Positions 57,619 to 64,000 of a DNA stretch of 64,000 nt are shown here, piece after piece. The notes beneath the pieces were generated by a model. It saw only the letters and a program-made list of their open reading frames with translations. It searched no databases and had not been told where the DNA came from. Position 1 is the first letter of the stretch, and each line of letters opens with the position of its first letter. The translations under genes were made by a program, and so were the position numbers. Origin of the DNA: Epiperipatus broadwayi (taxonomy: Eukaryota > Onychophora > Udeonychophora > Euonychophora > Peripatidae). The DNA is taken from assembly GCA_028023455.1 (NCBI GenBank), contig JAQFVV010006425.1, positions 500,001 to 564,000 of the forward strand. Direction: 5' to 3'.

Positions 57619-57658
<40 letters not shown>

Positions 57659-57830
57659 TGAAAAAATTATTTTTATTTTTTTTTATATTATTTTTTTTTT
57701 TTTTTTTTTTTATTATTTTAAATTATTTTTTTTTTTTAATTTAAAAATTTAAATTTTAAATTTTAAATTTTTAAAATTTTAAAATAATATTTTAATAAAA
57801 TAAAAAAAAAAAAAAAGAAGGAAGGGGTTA
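56950..57830. other. Extreme homopolymer-rich block, probably poor consensus
   Basis: Almost the whole stretch consists of runs of A or T, with G runs (e.g. CGGGGGGGTGGTG near 57000) and a ~37-base A-run at about 57620-57656. Its texture differs sharply from both sides. The plus-strand open frame at 56953-57156 (Phe/Gly/Val string) is a product of these runs. Collapsed or uncorrected read consensus is more likely than real sequence, but an AT-rich satellite is possible. Confidence 0.6.
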
Positions 57831-58250
57831 AACCTCTAATCAACACTCCTTCCTATTTTTCCTTTCAAAATATACATTACATATAAAACATATAATTATA
57901 TAATTAAATACTGTAAAATTCTTATTTTCATCCTTTCTTTACAAAAACTTTATTTTTGTGTGTGTATATATATATACACATCCACTTGTTGTGTATATAT
58001 ATATACACATCCACTTGTTCATTATATCCTCTTCTTTCTTCCTCTGTTTATATTATATTCTTCTTCAAAAAAGTCAATATTTCCCAGAATGTTCAAAAAA
58101 ACTCTCCTTACAAGTTTACTAGTTGCAACAAATCCATTTATTATTACTGCTTTTTAAACCTCTAATCAACAATCCATCTTTTTTTTTCTTTTTAAAATAT
58201 ACATTACATATTTTATAGTATTTAATTATATAATTATATGTTTTAATTTT
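57826..58250. repeat. Direct repeats around a 35-bp tandem duplication
   Basis: TTAAACCTCTAATCAACA followed by AAAATATACATTACATAT and AATTATATAATTA occurs at 57828-57910 and again at 58155-58245. Between them TGTGTATATATATATACACA plus TCCACTTGTT is present twice in tandem (57957-58020). Confidence 0.8.
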
Positions 58251-60205
58251 GTTTGCTATATAAAATTTTATTTTTTATAGAAATGTTTTAGGTTTGGAAT
58301 TGTCATATCATATTTATTATTTTCTACCTTATTTCTTATTAGGTAATATATTGAATAATTTTTAAAAAATAATAGTTTTTAAAATTAAATTTATGTACTT
58401 AAGTTATTATTTCTCCAGCTACTTGTTCAATACTTCAGGAGTATGCATGGGATGGTTTCATAGGATATAGTTTTTGAGAGATTTGAATTGTATCAGAAAG
58501 ACTATTTAAATCTTGATAGATTAAACATATCTGATTATATTTTCTCTTATTTATAGACACAGTTTCCAAAATATTTGTGATCATGTGCTATCTCTAGCTT
58601 AATAAAGGTACATTTATATGTATGTGTTTGGAAATTCAAATATTCTCCTGATTGTGCAAAGGTCAAATCCAGTCACTGAACTTTATTTGTACAAATTAGC
58701 AATCATTATATAGTTGGACTGCACACTTATAATACTATTAGGCTGAAGCACATATTCATGAGTATGTATTAGAATTGCATCAATTTTGTTATGATAGATT
58801 CTTTAGCACATAACTTTATGCATGCATATGTTTATTTTATAGTATGCCCTAAGTTTGGTATTGGCTAGATAATTGGCCTGCATGTTGATATTGATCTTTT
58901 AAAATCAAATCACAAGGGATAACTGTTAATTCTTCTTGTTTAATGCTGGTGATGTAACTTCTTCTTCCTCTTCTTCTTATTATTCTTATAACTTATTTTT
59001 GTTTTATACCAATTCTCTCATCTTACTTTTATATTTTTTGAAGATTATATCACCCACTATTTATGACAGCATTTATAGTGAGACTGTCAGCCTTAATACA
59101 GTATATTAGAACAGAAAAATTATAAAAAATAAAAATTCTAGCTAGATTATTTCATTGATATTTTGATAAAAGCAACTTATTAAAAGTTATTGTGAATATG
59201 GGGGTGCATAGCTTAAAAATATTAGAGTATAATTTTGCCTTAATTGTAAATATTCAGAATGATTGTGAATGAATGAAAATGTAAATGATATTGAGTTAAA
59301 ATAAACACACACATACCCTAACAATTTTACATATTCATTTATTTTAAAAAATATGCTATTACAAATAATAAATTTACTTCAGAAAAAAATTATGTTAATA
59401 CATTATTTTAATTATAAAATATATAATATGTAAATAAAATATTGATCTATAAAAATTTGTATTCACTATTGTTTCCAATAATCCATTTTAGATTAAAACA
59501 ATCGTAAAAATTAACAATTGTTCTAATGTAGACTAGAAGAGATCGAAAATTGACAAAGTCACTAAAAGTGTTTTGTTTTTAAATATATATATTGTTAAGA
59601 GATTCATTTATAAACATCATGGCCGATTATACGGTGAAACCTCATTTCTTTATTAACTCTACTTCCAAGGAAACAAGGAAAATAACTGAGTATTCAAAAT
59701 TACCTCTTCCTCATAATTTGTTTACAAAATCTGCAATTACTAGTAAGGTTCATTTCAAAACAGTTGAAAACATTGATTAAAACAATTCCACTCAACTTAT
59801 CAAAGGGTTATATTGATGCTTCAATATGTAGATTACAGTGGGCCCAAATAATGAAGAAATCATTCGACAAAAAAAGAATGCCTTGAATAACTTAATAAAA
59901 AAGGACTAAACATTCTATTAATTTTATTTATTGTAATCACAAGTCAATTAAAAATATTGTTAATTTACATTTTGATCAAATGCTCTTTAATAATAATTAA
60001 AAAAGAAATTTATATAAATATTAAGATTTATAACTATATATATTTTTAACTCATATTCGTAAGATTGCATTTATTAGCAATAGTGACATTTATTTTTAAA
60101 CTAAATTAAAGTTTGTTGAAATTGGGAAGTTATAATTTATTTTTATTAATAAAAGTCTTTTGATTTGATTAATGTAGAAAATAGTTTTGGATATTAAATA
60201 TGATA
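58251..60205. other. Spacer; unidentified plus-strand frame at 59592-59780
   Basis: The 62-codon frame (MADYTVKPHFFINSTSKETR, YSKLPLPHNLFTKSAITSKV) has a mixed, protein-like composition and continues past its TAA for ~60 bp in a similar style. I do not recognise it. Otherwise A+T-rich DNA with no shared repeat. Confidence 0.4.
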
Positions 60206-60460
60206 TTCAAAATAAATACATACAAAATTTATATAAAGAAAAGTTTGGTTTAATACCTTAACAGCATGGTAAAGCATGCTTTCGTCTAACTAGTTGTCAT
60301 ATTCATTAACAGTAGTCCATGAAGCTTGTAAAGTTACAGCTTCTTGGACAACTATTGTTTTGAATATGACTACCAGTTAGTAGAAATCATGTTTAACTAT
60401 GTTTTTAAGATATTAAATCAAACTTTTCTTTATATACATTTTGAATGTATTTATTTTGAA
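60206..60460. repeat. Imperfect palindrome, ~115-bp arms (MITE-like hairpin)
   Basis: TTCAAAATAAATACA (60206) pairs with TGTATTTATTTTGAA (60446-60460). Further inward ATATAAAGAAAAGTTTGGTTTAA pairs with TTAAATCAAACTTTTCTTTATAT, and ACTAGTTGTCATATTCA with TGAATATGACTACCAGT. The spacer is ~25 bp. It is non-coding, and no second copy is seen in the window. Confidence 0.75.
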
Positions 60461-60807
60461 TTACATTATTCCTAAAAAAGTTTTTAAAAGATTGAAGTTA
60501 AATATGATATTACAAAATAGAGACAGCAGTAATTAATGAATAAATTATTTTCATTATTAATCTTAGCACACACAAAAATATCTTACATACATGATAATTA
60601 TAATGTCCTTATGAATATGTCTGCATTTACTTTATAGGTAAAGCACAACTCAGATATTGATAAAATATATTTGTTTCATAGTGCTAGCATTTTCAAAATG
60701 GAATAACTGAGGAATAAGTAGTTAAAAATAGTCATTCATTAAATTTTTCCAAATTTATAAAAGAAAACATTATCTCAAACAATACATTTTTTTCCTCATG
60801 TATCATA
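60461..60807. other. A+T-rich spacer, nothing recognised
   Basis: No gene or shared repeat was recognised. Confidence 0.5.
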
Positions 60808-60907
60808 GCATTGGCCGGGAAGTAAACACATTGGCCGGAAAGTGAACCCACTAGCCCAGGACAACTTCTTGTAAAGCAGCTGTCGCTGATCTCTCGACCA
60901 CCAATGC
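60808..60907 (-). pseudogene. tRNA-Gly-derived pseudogene or SINE head with duplicated T-arm/acceptor end
   Basis: The minus strand starts GCATTGGTGGTCGAGAGATCAGC at 60907, close to tRNA-Gly (GCGTTGGTGGTATAGTGGTTAGC). It continues with an anticodon arm GCTGC-TTTACAA-GAAGT, where Gly(TCC) has GCTGC-CTTCCAA-GCAGT; the anticodon position reads TAC. The T-arm and acceptor end occur twice: GGTTCACTTTCCGGCCAATG and GTTTACTTCCCGGCCAATGC. The 5' GCATTGG can pair with CCAATGC, yet about nine extra bases follow the anticodon arm. It is not a functional tRNA. Confidence 0.7.
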
Positions 60908-62120
60908 TTGACTCAAACAGTACATTATGCATAAAATACATGAATTAGAAAAGATTTGAGAGTGCAATTTGGTATACACATCTTTAACTTAGAGTAAATT
61001 TACATACATGAACCAGAAAAGTGGCATCTGCTTATTTGTATCTACATGAAGTTCAATTATCTTTTTTTCTTTAAAAATAGTTGACACAATTAAAAAAAGA
61101 TCTTAACTAAGTTTTCATTGTAGCAATGTAACAGGCAGATTTTATATTGCATACCTAACAGGTATTTAGTTATTTAGTTCTTTAGGTATTGAAACTTTTG
61201 TTGATACAGTACCTATATTGATGTAAATAAATTCATTGTTTTATTTTTATGGAGGCTCTCATTTCAATTTAATAATTTATTCATTCATTTAAGTATTTTA
61301 TTGAGGAAACTTGTAAGCTGCAATTATTGGGTTAAAATGCAACATCTTTATTATGTTCTATTAATTTTATTAATATAGCACTTGAGATCTAGTCTTTCTA
61401 TATTTTCATTATATTGGTTATTATGGGTAGAAGGATTTATCAGGGCACATATTGGGTAGTTATTTTGATTTGCAAGGTGCTCAACAACACACAGAAATGT
61501 ATGTAAATGTATTGCTTTATTGTAATTACCATCTCAGTGTTATAAATACTTTTAATTTGATTACTCATTCTGCAGGCTATATGCATTTCAAAATATACCT
61601 CAAGAGACACATAAACTGGAGCTAGTTCTCCATGCAAATGCAGAGAACTCTTATCTCATATTGATACTGTAAAGTAAAGCAACTAACTATTAATGCATAA
61701 TTAACCACACATAGTACATGCCCAAAGATTTGTAATGAGGGCATTTTAGTTGCATTTATATTTTGGACTATTTCTATCATCTGGCATTAAATATGAAATG
61801 TCTTTACAAAAATGTTTAAACATTATTTAAATTTTCCAATTACATTCAACACTCAGGTTTTGAGTGGTATTATTCTCTTTTTTTGTTCAAATGTTGTTGG
61901 CCTGACCAATGATAATTCTAGTACAATTAGTATGGGGACTTTATATTCTTGAATATTCAATATTAAGGTCTCTAACCAAAATGAGTCATTTTACTAAAGG
62001 AAAAAGTTAGTAGATATTGATATAATTATCTACGGGGTTCCTCCTGATGTCTCTACATTTTTCTAAGAGTAAGGTTAATTATTATCTGAAAGCCACTGTT
62101 TTTTTTTCATACGTCATATG
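60908..62120. other. A+T-rich spacer, nothing recognised
   Basis: A minus-strand frame at 61440-61637 has no recognisable motif. Confidence 0.5.
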
Positions 62121-62190
62121 TGTAGACTGGGAAGTAAACTCGGATCAGCTGCTTGGAAGGCAGCTACGCTAACCACTAGGCTACCAATGC
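62121..62190 (-). pseudogene. tRNA-Gly(TCC)-derived pseudogene or SINE head
   Basis: The minus strand reads GCATTGGTAGCCTAGTGGTT, AGCGTAGCTGCCTTCCAAGC, AGCTGATCCGAG, TTTACTTCCCAGTC. The D arm, anticodon stem and loop (CTTCCAA, anticodon TCC) match tRNA-Gly. The T loop reads TTTACTT instead of TTCGATT, and the 3' acceptor strand (CCAGTCT) pairs poorly with GCATTGG. The same TTTACTT variant is present at 60808-60907, so both derive from one non-functional lineage. Confidence 0.7.
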
Positions 62191-62280
62191 CTGAGTTAGC
62201 CACTAGTTAATTTTGCTCTCAGAAAATGTACAAAAATCAGAAGAAACACCATAGAAGTTTCTACTAACTAATGCCTTTGA

Positions 62281-62440
62281 CAGAATGGCTCAGTTGTTTA
62301 GAGCATTACTTTAAAATTTAATATTTTAGAATTTAAAGGTCTAGATTCAATTTCCATGCTAGTATTGTCATTGATCAGGCCAGCAACACTTAAAGAAGAG
62401 ATGGGTGGATATACTAACTTGTATGATATTATTAGTAGTT
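62281..62440 (+). repeat. tRNA-derived SINE copy (family S, partner 29917-30060)
   Basis: Box-A-like TGGCTCAGTTGTTTAGAGC (about 62286) and box-B-like GGTCTAGATTCAATTTCC (about 62338) are followed by the tail shared with the partner: CCATGCTAGTATTGTCATTG, ATCAGGCCAG and an A-rich end. Confidence 0.7.
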
Positions 62441-62910
62441 ATGAAAATAATACAACAAATAATTAACTGATCGGTAAACGTTTAGAACTACTTATTAATT
62501 ATTAAATAATTTATTTGATACATTTACCTATGTTTTTATATTACATGATGAAGTAAAAACTAATTTTATTTTCAATTAAAGTTTCAATTTTTTTTTTGGG
62601 TTGTTGACATTATGAGTAATTATTATGACTCATTTGGCCACCATCAATAGCAATTTAATTTAAATTCGTTACACATCAAGTCATCAGCTTATCTGGATAT
62701 TACTGTCCAATAATGAGAGTGGATGATTCTTCTTAGATTATCATCTGAGAAAAGTAACATTATTAATCTTACTTAGGTTATTAATAATGAAATGCTGTTC
62801 TCAGCTGATTCCATTTATGCTCTAATTTTATAAGTCCTCTGAACCATAAAAATCATCTACTACAATACTAAGTGGCAACTACAAGAAACTTATTTATTAA
62901 GTGACAATTT
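62441..62910. other. A+T-rich spacer, nothing recognised
   Basis: No gene or shared repeat was recognised. Confidence 0.5.
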
Positions 62911-63113
<203 letters not shown>

Positions 63114-63519
63114 TTGTACACTGTAAACAATCTGCTGCTTAATCCTCTAACATATTTAAAGCATTGTCAATATGATGACGCAACAAAAAATAATTACTCT
63201 ATCTTCATCAAAAATTATTTAATAAGTTTAAAAAATAATTTATAATTATCCATTTTGAAAAAACACAATATGAAATAAAAAAATAATTTTCTGTATGTAG
63301 AGTAAGAAAAAAAAGTGTAGCTCGTTCTGAATTTCAGTAGGGGGTATCAGTGAACGACACAATTTGCCCAATGGTAATGGATATTTTTCTTCTGTTTTAT
63401 TCTTTAGCTAAGAATATTTACTTATCCACCAATAATTAAACGTTTGCTGATTTTTATGTGTTAATGTTGTGAAAATAATTTTAAGCTTTCTCAAAAATGT
63501 TTAACAATTTATTATATCT
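63114..63519. other. A+T-rich spacer, nothing recognised
   Basis: No gene or shared repeat was recognised. Confidence 0.5.
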
Positions 63520-63590
63520 GGATTCGATCCCATGAAAATTGACATATTAGACGAAATGTAAGCATCACTAAGCCATTAGAAGACTTTTCC
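63520..63590 (-). repeat. tRNA-like fragment with A- and B-box-like sequences
   Basis: The minus strand carries TAATGGCTTAGTGATGC (box A-like) and, ~35 bp downstream, CATGGGATCGAATCCAG (box B-like; consensus GGTTCGANTCC). It looks like another tRNA-derived SINE head or tRNA pseudogene; no tail shared with family S was seen. Confidence 0.5.
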
Positions 63591-64000
63591 CTTAGACAAT
63601 TAACAAAATAATACATAAAATAATTAAAATATTAAAACACACATATATAATAATGATTTAGTCAATAATAATAATTGAATTATAAATAAATAATAATGAT
63701 ATGTTTTTATTTTTTTAAAATTTAAACTAGGATTTATTAGCTTTTATTCTATCCGGGTATTTTAGCTTAACGGAATTAAAATTATTTTTGCTTAATAATA
63801 CAACCTCAAATCCTATGGAAATAAGTTCAACAACCGCTTCCTAATTGTCACTGAAATCTCTTTTCCATAGGAGAAAAGTAATATTATTTTTCTTAATAAT
63901 TAAAAAAGATAAGTTTATCGCCCGTAAATCATACATACACACATACAAACGCATATATATATATATAATGTAGCTTGATTGCTATAAACAATAATATTTT
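63591..64000. other. A+T-rich spacer, nothing recognised
   Basis: A short (AT)n tract lies near 63954-63967. Nothing else was recognised. Confidence 0.5.

Noticed and set aside
57956-58165. Two overlapping plus-strand frames in 57.95-58.17 kb as small proteins
   Set aside because: They translate a 35-bp tandem duplication with TA repeats, and the two frames overlap.
60808-60907. A functional tRNA gene
   Set aside because: Acceptor ends can pair, but there are extra bases after the anticodon arm, a mismatch in the anticodon stem, an abnormal T loop and a duplicated 3' half.

Overview
This 64-kb window is eukaryotic and looks like a gene-poor intergenic or intronic stretch from an invertebrate animal. 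It is very A+T-rich (roughly 70-75% by eye), has long (TA)n and (TCTA)n/(GATA)n arrays, and carries decayed animal-type retrotransposons: a Penelope-like element (PLE) with GIY-YIG endonuclease, RTE-like LINEs, an L1/Tx1-like LINE and tRNA-derived SINE heads. There is no operon structure and no long open frame that convinces as a host gene. A mollusc with a large repeat-rich genome (for example a cephalopod) would fit, but an arachnid or other invertebrate is not excluded by what can be read here.

Layout. 1-7 kb: A+T-rich spacer with copies of a dispersed family (called family E here), a 108-bp tandem repeat and one small GC-richer island with a bHLH-like reading frame. 7.1-10.9 kb and 20.5-23.5 kb: two diverged copies of the same ~2.3-kb segment, each joined to a 3' fragment of the same RTE-like LINE. 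10.9-11.4 kb: an imperfect palindrome whose arm recurs at 48.3 kb. 14.2-20 kb: dispersed repeats, a GIY-YIG remnant of a second PLE (minus strand, 14979-15299), and two unidentified degenerate coding-like stretches. 24.3-30.2 kb: minisatellites, hairpins, microsatellites and a SINE. 30.3-33.8 kb: a 5'-truncated L1/Tx1-like LINE on the minus strand, interrupted by a ~290-bp snap-back insertion flanked by a 12-bp direct repeat. 34.17-38.32 kb: a ~4.15-kb near-perfect palindrome with ~2-kb arms and a ~180-bp centre. 41.9-44.8 kb: a Penelope-like element preceded by an inverted copy of its own 3' end. 45.3-47.7 kb: an RTE-like LINE whose 5' half is inverted relative to its 3' half. 48-51.4 kb: hairpins and head-to-head family E copies. 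54-58.2 kb: a dispersed repeat and a homopolymer-rich block that looks like poor consensus. 60-64 kb: a hairpin, two tRNA-Gly-derived pseudogenes, a second SINE family and a (GATA)n array.

Nothing here forms a working pathway. The coherent theme is mobile DNA and, above all, inverted repeats at many scales (48 bp to 4 kb). If transcribed, several would form long double-stranded RNA. The large palindrome at 34171-38324 is the feature most worth following up. Coordinates of repeat boundaries are by-eye estimates, usually good to about 10-20 bp unless stated; stops and codon positions were read directly.
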